From positions 2,149,501-2,213,500 of the forward strand of contig NZ_CP040093.1 of NCBI RefSeq assembly GCF_006016075.1: DNA of 64,000 nt, read 5' to 3'. The stretch comes from Caloramator sp. E03 (GTDB taxonomy: Bacteria; Bacillota; Clostridia; Clostridiales; Caloramatoraceae). The notes under the pieces were generated by a model. It was not told where the DNA came from. It worked only from the letters and a program-made list of their open reading frames with translations, and made no database searches. This document shows, piece after piece, positions 31,430-40,506 of the stretch. The translations under genes were made by a program, and so were the position numbers. Numbering within the stretch: position 1 is the first letter of the stretch; the number at the start of each line of letters is the position of its first letter.

Positions 31430-31542
31430 CCTGCGTGACATATAGATTGATAATTAAGATGGATTTAAGGCTATTTTGACTATTTTTAGTCCTTATACTA
31501 CATGATTTTTCACAGAGTGTTGCATTTATTATTGCAATTTAA

Positions 31543-32016
31543 GAAAATTATTTTATTATTCAAAAATATCGTTTTGGAGAACGTTTAAATTTAAATATTG
31601 AATATGATTATGAAGATAAAGATGAAATTTTAAAATATCGTCTTCCAAAACTTACATTAGAACCTATTGTAGAGAATTCTATATTTCATGGCATTGAAAG
31701 AAAATTGGGCAAAGGTAATATATGGATAAGAATAGAAACTACTCCAAAAAGGCTTATTATAACTGTTTCTGATGATGGATTGGGGATAAATGAGGACCGC
31801 TTAAGGGAATTGAATGAAAAACTAAAGGTACAATCCTTTGATTATATTAAGCCTGATGATGATGAAAAGAAGATAGGTATAGCATTAATAAACGTAAATA
31901 ATAGGATAAAGCTTTTGTTTGGAGAGGATTATGGGATTAATATTTACAGTAAAGAATATGTAGGGACAGATGTTGAAATAACACTGCCGCGAATAAAAAA
32001 GCAGGGTGAAGAATAA
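31543..32016 (+). pseudogene. 3' part of the interrupted YesM-type sensor kinase (ATPase domain)
   Basis: The frame resumes after the IS30 element with ENYFIIQKYRFGERL. It runs through the ATP-binding domain: the N box LTLEPIVENSIFHGI, the G1 box SDDGLGINED, a degenerate G2 region (KKIGIALINVNNRI) and the final strand GTDVEITLPRI. No stop occurs in the fragment, so decay after the insertion is slight. The stop codon abuts the ATG of the next gene. A separate expressed ATPase fragment starting at ATG 31705 is conceivable but would have no phospho-acceptor. Confidence 0.92.
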
Positions 32017-33456
32017 ATGAAAAATGAGATTTTGCGTATGGAAAAAGTTACACAAATAATTGATGGTATAACTTTTTTAGATAATTTTAATTTACACATT
32101 TTTGAAGGGGAAATTATGGGGCTTTTGTGTATAAATGCCCATGGCAAGGAAGCCCTTATACAGCTACTTTATCAAAACATACCTATACATTATGGAAGGG
32201 TTTATTTTGAAGAAAATTTAGTAAATAATTACGAACATAGCTCTATGAGCATGAATCCAGTAGCTGTAATTGAAAATAAGAGCCGTTTAATTGAAAATCT
32301 GACAATATCAGATAACATATTTGTACTTAATAAAGGTTTCAAAGATAGGATAATCAATATGAAAATATTAAATGAAAAGATAAAAATATTAACTGAGGAA
32401 TTGGGAATTGAAATTGATTCAAATGAGATAGTTGATAATTTAAACACATTTGAAAAGAGTGTTGTTGAGATTTTAAAGGCAGTTGTATCAAATGTAAAAT
32501 TAATTATTTTAAGAGATATAAGCAGCTTTATAGGTATTAATGATCTGCAAAAGATCCACTCCTTAGTTAAGTATTTTTCAAAGAAAGGTATTTCATTTCT
32601 TTATATATGCAATGATTATGAAGAAGCATTTAAAATCTGTGATAGAATTTCTATAATGAAAAATGGTAAAGTTCTAAAAGTTTTAAATGGGAATGAATAT
32701 AGTGAAGAAAAAATAATTCCTTATACTGTTGATTATAGTGAAAAAGAATTTATTTTAGCTGATAGAAAATTAGGAAGTGAAATATTAAGATTTGAAGATG
32801 TTAAAACGGAATCTATAAATAATATAAGTTTTAATATAAACTCAGGAGAATGTGTTGTTTTTTTGGATAAAAGTAATACAATATTTTCTGATTTAATAAA
32901 ACTTATGAATAAAGAAATAAAGCCTATATCAGGAAAAATAATGTTTAATGGCTTTGACTATATTAAAAATTATTATAAGTTTAAGAAAGATATTTGCTTT
33001 ATACAGGAAAATCCAATACAAAGCATGCTTTTTAAAAGTATGAATTATATTGATAATCTTTGTTTTTTATTACATAATAAAAAGCCTTTTTTATGGATTA
33101 AAAAAGGTATTATAAAAAGCGTCATACAAGAGTATGAATCAATAATTGGAGAAGATATTTATGAAAATGATATTTCAAATTTATCTCCCCAATCTTTATA
33201 CAACTTGATTTATTATAGGATACATCTTTATAAGCCTAAAGTTGTTTTTTGCATACAGCCTTTTTCGGGAATAGACATGTATTTAAAACAGCACTTAATA
33301 AAATTAATTAACAAAATAAGAGAGAAAAAAATTACTGTAATTATTCTTACTGTAAATCTTTCTGATTCACTATCGGTTGCAGATAGGTTGATTGTTATTG
33401 ATCAAGGAAGATTATGTAAAGAGTATCATAAGAAAGAATTCTATAACTTTAATTAG
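32017..33456 (+). CDS. Degenerate RbsA-like double ABC protein lacking Walker motifs
   Basis: A 479-residue protein with the two-cassette layout of RbsA/MglA sugar ATPases. The first phosphate loop is GLLCINAHGKEAL where RbsA has GENGAGKST. Its signature is LNTFEKSVVEILKA where active RbsA proteins have LSxxxQQMVEIAKA, and Walker B has become LIILRDISSFI without the DEP. The second half has no phosphate loop at all (VVFLDKSNTIFSDLI). It cannot hydrolyse ATP in the normal way. It starts at the base after the kinase stop, and a complete RbsA is encoded just downstream. I infer a regulatory or sensory pseudo-ATPase of the YesMN pair, for example an adaptor to the transporter; no function is established here. 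Confidence 0.75.
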   Translation: MKNEILRMEKVTQIIDGITFLDNFNLHIFEGEIMGLLCINAHGKEALIQLLYQNIPIHYGRVYFEENLVNNYEHSSMSMNPVAVIENKSRLIENLTISDNIFVLNKGFKDRIINMKILNEKIKILTEELGIEIDSNEIVDNLNTFEKSVVEILKAVVSNVKLIILRDISSFIGINDLQKIHSLVKYFSKKGISFLYICNDYEEAFKICDRISIMKNGKVLKVLNGNEYSEEKIIPYTVDYSEKEFILADRKLGSEILRFEDVKTESINNISFNINSGECVVFLDKSNTIFSDLIKLMNKEIKPISGKIMFNGFDYIKNYYKFKKDICFIQENPIQSMLFKSMNYIDNLCFLLHNKKPFLWIKKGIIKSVIQEYESIIGEDIYENDISNLSPQSLYNLIYYRIHLYKPKVVFCIQPFSGIDMYLKQHLIKLINKIREKKITVIILTVNLSDSLSVADRLIVIDQGRLCKEYHKKEFYNFN

Positions 33457-33490
33457 AAGGAATTCTTTCTTATGATGCTCTTTTATTTAT
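33421..33490 (+). terminator. Long-stem terminator after the pseudo-ABC gene
   Basis: Arms 33421-33441 and 33460-33480 (GAGTATCATAAG... with ...CTTATGATGCTC) form a 21-bp stem with one G-U pair, followed by TTTTATTTAT. The left arm lies inside the 3' end of the coding region. It separates the two-component operon from the transporter operon; 33491-33623 then holds the transporter promoter. Confidence 0.85.
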
Positions 33491-33623
33491 AATAAAATCC
33501 CAAAAAAAATCTACCTAAAACCAAAGGATACCCCGTTATCCACCTGTTATAATTATGTTATATTATTTATGGAATTATCAGAATATTAAAACACAAAAAT
33601 AGCAATGAAGATAGGTGAATTTT

Positions 33624-35132
33624 ATGAATGAGTATATTGTTGAAGCTAAAAATATCTACAAGTCTTTCCCAGGTGTTAAAGCACTTGATAATGTATCCTT
33701 TAATCTAAAATCAGGAGAGGTTTTGGCACTTCTTGGAGAAAATGGTGCAGGGAAGTCAACTTTAATGAAAATATTAAGTGGTGTTTATAGCAGGGATAGT
33801 GGGGAAATATACTTTTTTGGTAAAAAAGTAGGCGAGCTATCACCAAGAAAGGCACAAGAAATTGGAATTGCAATGATACATCAAGAATTAAACTTGTGCC
33901 CACATCTTTCAGTTGCAGAAAATATTTTTCTTGGGCGTGAAATTACACATATTGGAATTGTATCACATAATGAGATGAACAAAAAAGCAAAGGAAATTCT
34001 TGATAAATTAAATATTGATATTTCCCCGGAAACAATTGTTGGAGATCTTACAGTTTCAAAACAGCAAATGGTAGAGATAGCAAAGGCACTTTCATTAAAT
34101 GCAAAGATTTTAATAATGGATGAGCCTACATCAGCTCTAACTTCAAAGGAAATTGATGATCTGTTTAAAATAATTAATACATTAAAAAGTGAAGGCTGTG
34201 GAATAATATATATTTCTCATAGATTAGATGAATTACAGTATGTTGCAGACAGGATAACTATAATGCGTGATGGGAAGCACATTTTAACTACAAACTTCAA
34301 AGATGTTTCAATGAACGATATTATTGCTTATATGGTCGGCAGAGAGATAAAAGAAAAATTCCCAAGGATATCATCTAATCGAGGTAAAAAAATTCTTGAG
34401 GTTGTAAATTTAAATGCAGGTAGGCTCGTAAGAAATATAAGTTTTGAATTATTTGAGGGTGAAATAGTTGGAATTGCAGGATTAATGGGATCAGGCAGAA
34501 CTGAATTAACTAGGGCGATATTTGGAGCAAATACTAAAGAATCAGGAGATATTTATCTTAATGGTAAATTAATTAAAATAAACAGGCCTATTGATGCAAT
34601 TAAAGCTGGTATTGTATTAGTACCTGAAGATAGGAAAAAAGATGGACTATGTACCAAATTAAGCGTTAAGGATAATATCTCATTGCCTAATCTTGATATA
34701 TTATGTAAATCAATGGGGATTATAGATAGAAAAAAAGAAAAGAATATGGTGAATAGTGCTGTTAGGGATTTGATGATAAAGTTACCAAATATTGATGTTG
34801 ATGCAAATAAACTTTCAGGAGGAAATCAGCAAAAAGTTGTTGTAAGCAAATGGATGGCAAGAAATTTTAAAGTTGTAATGTTTGATGAACCTACAAGAGG
34901 TATTGATGTTGCTGCAAAAGTTGAAATTTATAATCTCATGAATGAACTAAAAAAACAGGGGATAGGAGTCTTGTTTGTATCTTCAGAGATGCCAGAAATA
35001 TTAGGAATGAGTGATAGAATAATTGTAATGTGTGACGGCAAAATAACAGGTGAATTAGATATTAAAGATGCAACGCAGAAAAAGATTCTTGAATATGCTA
35101 CTAAATTTGACAATAAAATTGCAGTATCTTAA
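33624..35132 (+). CDS. Sugar ABC transporter ATPase, RbsA type
   Basis: A 502-residue double ATPase that powers import of a sugar through the RbsC-type channel. The first cassette has LLGENGAGKSTLMKIL, signature LTVSKQQMVEIAKAL and Walker B LIMDEPTSAL. The second has GLMGSGRTE in place of the phosphate loop, signature LSGGNQQKV and FDEPTRGIDV. This is the normal RbsA pattern. ATG 33624 follows AGGTGA; an in-frame GTG at 33615 overlaps that site. The genes for permease, binding protein, ROK kinase and SIS isomerase follow, so it belongs to an import-and-phosphorylate pathway for one monosaccharide. Confidence 0.95.
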   Translation: MNEYIVEAKNIYKSFPGVKALDNVSFNLKSGEVLALLGENGAGKSTLMKILSGVYSRDSGEIYFFGKKVGELSPRKAQEIGIAMIHQELNLCPHLSVAENIFLGREITHIGIVSHNEMNKKAKEILDKLNIDISPETIVGDLTVSKQQMVEIAKALSLNAKILIMDEPTSALTSKEIDDLFKIINTLKSEGCGIIYISHRLDELQYVADRITIMRDGKHILTTNFKDVSMNDIIAYMVGREIKEKFPRISSNRGKKILEVVNLNAGRLVRNISFELFEGEIVGIAGLMGSGRTELTRAIFGANTKESGDIYLNGKLIKINRPIDAIKAGIVLVPEDRKKDGLCTKLSVKDNISLPNLDILCKSMGIIDRKKEKNMVNSAVRDLMIKLPNIDVDANKLSGGNQQKVVVSKWMARNFKVVMFDEPTRGIDVAAKVEIYNLMNELKKQGIGVLFVSSEMPEILGMSDRIIVMCDGKITGELDIKDATQKKILEYATKFDNKIAVS

Positions 35133-35156
35133 AAATTGGTTTTGGGAGTGTTAAAA

Positions 35157-36194
35157 ATGAGCAAGAAAGAGAAAAGAAATGTATTTAAAAGGATGTTGGA
35201 AATTAGAGGTATGGGACAAGTTATTACAATTAGTATAGGTTTAGTAATTCTTTGTATTGTATTTGGTATTTTAAATCCTATATTTTTTTCAAGTAGGAAT
35301 ATTGGCAACCTTCTTAGACAGATTTCTCCTATACTTATTATTGGTATTGGACAATCTTATGTTTTAATTACTGGTAATATCGATCTTTCTATAGGTTCAG
35401 TTGTTGGAATGAGCTGCATGATTTCAGCAACATTAATGACTAAGGGGATAAATCCGTGGGTTGCTGTTGCAATAACCTTTATATGCTGCATTGCAATTGG
35501 AATTGTAAATGGCCAGCTTGTAGCAAGCTGTAAGCTTCCGCCTTTTATTGCTACATTAGGTACAATGACAATTGCAAGGGGAATTGCCCAGATTGTAAAT
35601 AACAATTATAACACAGATACAATTGGTAATGCAGCAAAGGGATTTAGAGATTTTTTCTATTATGGCAGATTTTTGAATGTTTATAACACGATTTGGATTA
35701 CATTTATTTTGTGGATTATCTTCAATTTTATTTTAAGCAGGACGCGTACAGGACGTTATATTTATGCCATAGGAAGTAATTCTGAAGCTGCAAGGCTTTC
35801 AGGAGTTAATATAGTTTATGTTACAACAAAGGTTTATGTTTATAGTGCAATCTGCTCATGCATTGTAGGATTAATTATATGTGCTACAAGTGGTATGGGA
35901 ACTATGGATGCAGGTAATGGTTATGAACTGTATGCAGTTGCTGCCTCTGTTATTGGAGGGGTTAGTACCCTTGGAGGGCAAGGAATTCTTCTTGGAACTG
36001 TAATTGGAGCATCTATCTGGGGAGTATTGCAAAATGGTCTTCAATTTGCCGGTGCACCTGTAGCTATTCGTAATATTGTTATAGGAATTATAGTTATAAT
36101 TTCTGTACTTTTAGATGTAGTTGTAAGAAGAGATAAGCCAAAAATGAAGAAAGAAAATGAGAAAACATTATTAGGTACTGATATTAAAGCGTAA
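35157..36194 (+). CDS. Sugar ABC transporter permease, RbsC type
   Basis: A 345-residue integral membrane protein with eight to ten helices. Family marks are QSYVLITGNIDLSIGSVVGM near residue 65, LPPFIATLGTMTIARG, the ATPase-contacting EAARLSGVN segment and ASVIGGVSTLGGQGILLGTVIGA. ATG 35157 is used with GGGAGTG at 35144-35150; an upstream in-frame GTG at 35136 is less likely. It lies 24 bases after rbsA-like and 35 before the binding protein. It forms the transmembrane path of the importer. Confidence 0.95.
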   Translation: MSKKEKRNVFKRMLEIRGMGQVITISIGLVILCIVFGILNPIFFSSRNIGNLLRQISPILIIGIGQSYVLITGNIDLSIGSVVGMSCMISATLMTKGINPWVAVAITFICCIAIGIVNGQLVASCKLPPFIATLGTMTIARGIAQIVNNNYNTDTIGNAAKGFRDFFYYGRFLNVYNTIWITFILWIIFNFILSRTRTGRYIYAIGSNSEAARLSGVNIVYVTTKVYVYSAICSCIVGLIICATSGMGTMDAGNGYELYAVAASVIGGVSTLGGQGILLGTVIGASIWGVLQNGLQFAGAPVAIRNIVIGIIVIISVLLDVVVRRDKPKMKKENEKTLLGTDIKA

Positions 36195-36229
36195 GGCTTT
36201 AATATAAAAATTATAGGGGGGTAGAAAAT

Positions 36230-37198
36230 ATGAAAAAAAATTTATTAACGATCTTAGTATGTTTTACAATGCTTGTAGGTTTGTTTGCAGGCTGTGGTAG
36301 TAAGGCTACTAATCAACAGACATCTTCTCAAAATAATAGTTCTACAGAACAATCTGCATCAAAAAAATACAAAGTGTTTTTAATCACTATGGATCAAATG
36401 GATCAGCATTGGGTAAATGTTGATAAAGGTTGTCAAAAAGCAGTTGCTGAACTTGGTAATATTGATTATAAGTGGCTTGCTCCTGATGTTAAAGATGATG
36501 CTAAACAGATTGAATGTATAAACAATGCTGTAGCTGGTGGAGCAAATGCTATACTTTTAGCAGCTAATGGACCTGTTGCAGTAAAATCTGCTCTTGAACA
36601 GGCACAGCAGGCAGGAGTTAAGATAATATACGTAGACTCACCAGCTGATTTCCCATCAATTGCAACATTTGCAACAGATAATAAGGCAGCAGGTACAACT
36701 GCAGGAAAAGAAATGCTTAAAGCTCTTGAAGCAGCTGGTATAAAAGAAGGTAAAATAGGTATTGTTAATGTAAATGCAGCTACTGCTTCAACTGTAGCAC
36801 GTGAAGCAGGCTTCCGTGAAGCATTTAAAGGAACAAAGTTTGAAATATTAGAAACTCAATATGGAGAAGGAGATGCAGCAAAATCAAAGGATATAGCAGC
36901 AAACTATATTACTCAAGGCTGTGTTGGAATCTTTGGAGCAAATGAAGGATCAACTGTTGGTACAGGAAATGCAATTAAAGAAGCTGGAAAGAAGGTAATT
37001 GGTGTTGGTTTTGACAAATCTGATGCTATATTAAATCTTATTAAAGACGGATATATTCTTTGTACAATGGCTCAAAACCCAGATGTTATGGGTTATGAAG
37101 GAATGAAAGCAGCAGCACAGGCTTTAAGTGGCCAGTATACAGGGTCCAAAAATGTTGATACAGGTGTATCTGTTATTGATAAGTCAAAACTTCAATAA
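36230..37198 (+). CDS. Sugar-binding lipoprotein, RbsB-like (Peripla_BP_4)
   Basis: A 322-residue substrate-binding lipoprotein. The signal peptide (residues 1-20) ends in the lipobox LFAGC with Cys21. A Ser/Asn/Gln-rich linker follows to about residue 45, and then a two-lobe periplasmic-binding fold of the ribose/galactose group (KYKVFLITMDQMDQHW; GANAILLAANGP; GIFGANEGSTVGTGNAI). It delivers an unknown monosaccharide to the membrane complex. GGGGGG precedes the ATG. A hairpin after its stop may lower expression of the two downstream enzymes relative to this abundant protein. Confidence 0.94.
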   Translation: MKKNLLTILVCFTMLVGLFAGCGSKATNQQTSSQNNSSTEQSASKKYKVFLITMDQMDQHWVNVDKGCQKAVAELGNIDYKWLAPDVKDDAKQIECINNAVAGGANAILLAANGPVAVKSALEQAQQAGVKIIYVDSPADFPSIATFATDNKAAGTTAGKEMLKALEAAGIKEGKIGIVNVNAATASTVAREAGFREAFKGTKFEILETQYGEGDAAKSKDIAANYITQGCVGIFGANEGSTVGTGNAIKEAGKKVIGVGFDKSDAILNLIKDGYILCTMAQNPDVMGYEGMKAAAQALSGQYTGSKNVDTGVSVIDKSKLQ

Positions 37199-37209
37199 AT
37201 TTAGTCTCT

Positions 37210-37236
37210 AAAAGATGGTTTAAAAAACCATCTTTT
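37210..37236 (+). terminator. Hairpin after the binding-protein gene
   Basis: AAAAGATGGTTT (37210-37221) and AAACCATCTTTT (37225-37236) form a 12-bp stem with a three-base loop whose 3' arm ends in TTTT. It is probably a partial terminator that sets the ratio between the binding protein and the following ROK/SIS genes. Confidence 0.7.
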
Positions 37237-37278
37237 ACTTTAAATTATGTACTTTGGTCAGATTGAGGAGGAATTTTA

Positions 37279-38289
37279 GTGATAGTAGTTGGAATAGATA
37301 TAGGAGGTACAAAGTCTGTAGTATCATTAGGCAGAATTTTGAATGATGATATTAAAATAATTCATAAGTGCAAGATTAGAAATACTAGATTATATACTGC
37401 AAAGGAAATGCTTAATTTTTTTGTTGAAGATATTTTGTACTGTATGAATTTATTAAGTAAAGATGAAAAGATTGAAGCAGTGGGAATTTCTTGCGGGGGG
37501 CCGCTAAATAGTAAGACTGGGACTATATTATCCCCTCCAAATCTTATAGGATGGGATAATGTTAATATTACAAGATATATAGAAGAAAAAACAGGTATAA
37601 AGGCATGGCTATGTAATGATGCTAATGCCTGTGCACTGGCAGAATGGAGAATTGGAGCTGGGAAAGGGTGCTCAAATATTATATTTATAACCTTTGGAAC
37701 TGGACTTGGGGCTGGTTTGATATTAAATGGACAATTATATAGTGGTACTAATGATATGGCAGGAGAATTAGGTCATATAAGGCTTTCAGATTATGGACCT
37801 GTTGGATATGGGAAGATGGGTTCCTTTGAAGGGTTTTGTAGTGGAAATGGAATTGCCCAGCTTGCTAAAATGATTGTTTTGGAAGAAATTCAAAAAGGAA
37901 ATAAAACTTCTCTATGTGAAGATATTATTGATATAGAAAATATTACTTCAGAAAAAGTTGGGATTGCAGCAAAAAATGGAGATTATTTAGCCAAAAAGAT
38001 ACTTCAACTTGTTGGTATCCAGCTTGGGAGAGGACTATCAATTTTAATTGATTTACTTAATCCAGAAAAAATTATAATTGGAAGCATATTTAATAGATGT
38101 TATGAAGAAATATGGCCATGGGCTGAACAGATAATTTATAACGAAACTCTTGCGTTATCAAGACAGGTATGTCAAATAGAGCCAAGTATGCTTTCGGAGT
38201 CTGTAGGGGATTTTGCAGCGCTAATTGTTGCAGAATATATGAGCTCACAATATAAAGATTGGGATGATACTCATGAAAGAAAGAACTAA
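37279..38289 (+). CDS. ROK-family sugar kinase without the zinc cysteines
   Basis: A 336-residue ROK protein. The ATP motif GIDIGGTKS (residues 5-13), catalytic Asp in CNDANACALAEW and FGTGLGAGLI are present, so it should phosphorylate a sugar. The usual zinc motif CxCGxxGCxE is replaced here by the segment DYGPVGYGKMGSFEG with no cysteine, while the GELGHI histidine region remains. It has no N-terminal DNA-binding domain, so it is a kinase rather than a repressor. Start GTG 37279 follows GAGGAGG. It overlaps the SIS gene by 17 bp. The substrate is presumably the sugar imported by the preceding ABC system. Confidence 0.9.
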   Translation: MIVVGIDIGGTKSVVSLGRILNDDIKIIHKCKIRNTRLYTAKEMLNFFVEDILYCMNLLSKDEKIEAVGISCGGPLNSKTGTILSPPNLIGWDNVNITRYIEEKTGIKAWLCNDANACALAEWRIGAGKGCSNIIFITFGTGLGAGLILNGQLYSGTNDMAGELGHIRLSDYGPVGYGKMGSFEGFCSGNGIAQLAKMIVLEEIQKGNKTSLCEDIIDIENITSEKVGIAAKNGDYLAKKILQLVGIQLGRGLSILIDLLNPEKIIIGSIFNRCYEEIWPWAEQIIYNETLALSRQVCQIEPSMLSESVGDFAALIVAEYMSSQYKDWDDTHERKN

Positions 38290-38920
38290 ACAAAAAATAG
38301 ATACTTTTTTTAAAATAAATGATGATTTATTATTTATGAAAGATAATATAATGAAAGCATGCAGCATTATATTAGATACCTACAATAATGGGGGTAAGAT
38401 ATTAGTTTGTGGAAACGGCGGGAGCTGCTCTGATTCAGAACACATAGTAGGCGAACTTATGAAGGGTTTTTTATTAAAAAGACCATTAGATGAAGATATA
38501 AAATATAAATTTAAACAGTATTTTGGTGATGAAGGAAGTATAATTGCTAATAAACTTCAAGGTAGCCTTCCAGCCATATCTTTAGGTGTACATGCTGCCT
38601 TTAATACAGCATTTATTAATGATGTTGATTCTTCATTAATCTATGCACAGCAGGTTATTGGATATGGGAAAAAAGATGATTCTATTATAGGAATAAGTAC
38701 ATCAGGTAATGCAGCTAATGTATACTATGCTTTTATGGCAGCAAAGGTAAAAGGATTAAAATGTATTGCTCTTTGTGGCATGGATGGTGGTAAAATATCT
38801 GCTATATCTGATTGCAGCTTAGTTGCACCATCTCATGAAACTTACAGGATACAAGAATATCATGTAGCTATATATCATTTGATTTGTGCTGTTGTTGAAT
38901 CAGAAATCTTTGAATTTTAA
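38273..38920 (+). CDS. SIS-domain sugar-phosphate isomerase, GmhA-like
   Basis: A 215-residue SIS protein that resembles phosphoheptose isomerase GmhA: CGNGGSCSDSEHIVGELMKG near residue 45, SLGVHAAFNTAF, GISTSGNAANVYYAFMAAKV and a C-terminal QEYHVAIYHLIC. GmhA converts sedoheptulose 7-phosphate to a heptose phosphate, but here the context is sugar import and ROK phosphorylation. Isomerisation of the imported sugar phosphate is therefore more likely. About 30 extra residues lie between the two halves (LLKRPLDEDIKYKFKQYFGD). ATG 38273 is preferred; ATG 38264 lies inside the likely ribosome site. Confidence 0.88.
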   Translation: MKERTKQKIDTFFKINDDLLFMKDNIMKACSIILDTYNNGGKILVCGNGGSCSDSEHIVGELMKGFLLKRPLDEDIKYKFKQYFGDEGSIIANKLQGSLPAISLGVHAAFNTAFINDVDSSLIYAQQVIGYGKKDDSIIGISTSGNAANVYYAFMAAKVKGLKCIALCGMDGGKISAISDCSLVAPSHETYRIQEYHVAIYHLICAVVESEIFEF

Positions 38921-38949
38921 TATTTAAATAATATTCCCCCTTTAGATAT

Positions 38950-38999
38950 AAAATTAATGCTTTCTATATCTTGCAGAAAGCATTAATTTTATTTTTTTC
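38950..38999 (+). terminator. Strong terminator of the sugar ABC operon
   Basis: AAAATTAATGCTTTCT (38950-38965) pairs perfectly with AGAAAGCATTAATTTT (38975-38990) and is followed by ATTTTTTTCT. Confidence 0.9.
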
Positions 39000-39065
39000 T
39001 ACATAAAATTTTCACATAAAATCTGTATTATTAATAAAAAGGTATTTCATAAATGGAGGGATATT

Positions 39066-40474
39066 ATGAATGAAAAGCTAATGGAAAAAGTTGTAAAAAT
39101 AAAAGGCATGTCATGTACAGGACGCGAAATTAGAATCGAAAATGAATTAAAAAAGTTAGATGGTATTGTTAAGGTAAAGGCAAGCTTTAAAAATTCAAAT
39201 GTATATATTGTTTATGATGGTGATTTAATAAAATATGAAACTATAGTTCAATGCATAGAAAAAATGGGATATAAGATAGATAACAGTGAAGATATAATTA
39301 AAAAAGAGGATAATTCAGTTGATGTTTTATTAGGTATTGCAATATTATTATTTGGATTGTACTTTATAATTAAAAATACTATAGGCTTTAATTTCATACC
39401 TCAGATAAATCAATCTATGGGATATGGAATACTTTTTATAGTAGGAGTTTTAACATCATTCCATTGCGTTGCAATGTGTGGCGGTATCAATATGACGCAG
39501 TGTATCTCATTTGAAAATAAAAGAAATAATAACTTTAACTATATTAGACCAAGCTTTCTTTACAATGCCGGAAGAATATTATCTTATACTATCATAGGTG
39601 GTATAGTAGGTGCATTAGGTTCTGCAATAAATTTTTCATCAAGAGTAAAGGGAGCAGTTGTAATATTTTCAGGAATATTTATGATTATAATGGCACTTAA
39701 TATGCTGAATATTTTCCCTTGGCTTAAAAGGTTAAATCCTGCATTTAGAATTTTTGGTAAAAAGATAAATTATAAAAATGGTAAAAATGGACCTTTTTAT
39801 ATAGGACTTCTTAATGGCCTTATGCCCTGTGGACCACTTCAGGCTATGCAGATATATGCACTAGGTACTGGAAGCTTTATAAAAGGTGCTTTATCTATGT
39901 TTATTTTTAGCCTAGGAACCGTTCCTTTGATGTTTGGATTTGGTGTATTTAGTTCCTTCTTAAGCAGTAGATTTGCACATAAGGTTCTTAAAGTCAGCGC
40001 TGCACTCATAATGATTCTTGGCTTTATTACTATAAACAGGGGTTAGCAATATCAGGTGTAAATACTATATATGAAAAGTCTGCATCTATTAACAAAGCTG
40101 AAATAGATGAGGATATACAAATTATAAATACTGAAATAGGACCATCTTACTATCCTCCAATAGTTGTGCAAAAAGGCATACCTGTGAAGTGGATAATAAA
40201 TGTTGAAGAAAAAAATCTAAATGGATGCAACAATACAATTATTATACCGAAATATGGAATAGAAAAAGAACTAAATCCTGGAGAAAATGTTATTGAATTT
40301 ATTCCAGAGGAAGAAGGGAATATAACATATACTTGCTGGATGGGTATGATTAGGAGTAATATAAAGGTTGTGTCAGATATTACGAAAATAGAAGATGAAA
40401 AAATAGATAATTCTTTAAATGAAGACATACCAAATCAAACATTTGATGGATGCTGCAGGAATATATCTCAGTGA
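39066..40474 (+). pseudogene. HMA / TauE-SafE-type membrane / cupredoxin protein, frameshifted
   Basis: The first frame (39066-40046) encodes an HMA domain (residues 1-75), then about seven membrane helices of the TauE/SafE-DsbD_2 type with SFHCVAMCGG and LMPCGPLQAMQ. It stops right after the GGGG tract at 40039-40042. A one-base insertion there would join it to the frame that runs to 40474 and encodes a cupredoxin-like domain (YYPPIVVQKGIPVKWII, GCNNTIIIP, EGNITYTCWMGMIRS). From family knowledge, HMA-TauE/SafE-cupredoxin proteins are single polypeptides. The HMA site reads GMSCTGRE, with Arg (CGC) where the second cysteine (TGC) is expected. A metal role, probably copper, is inferred. The gene is either decaying or phase-variable. 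Confidence 0.78.
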
Positions 40475-40506
40475 ATTAGAATTTTAAAAATAAGAGGATG
40501 ATATAT

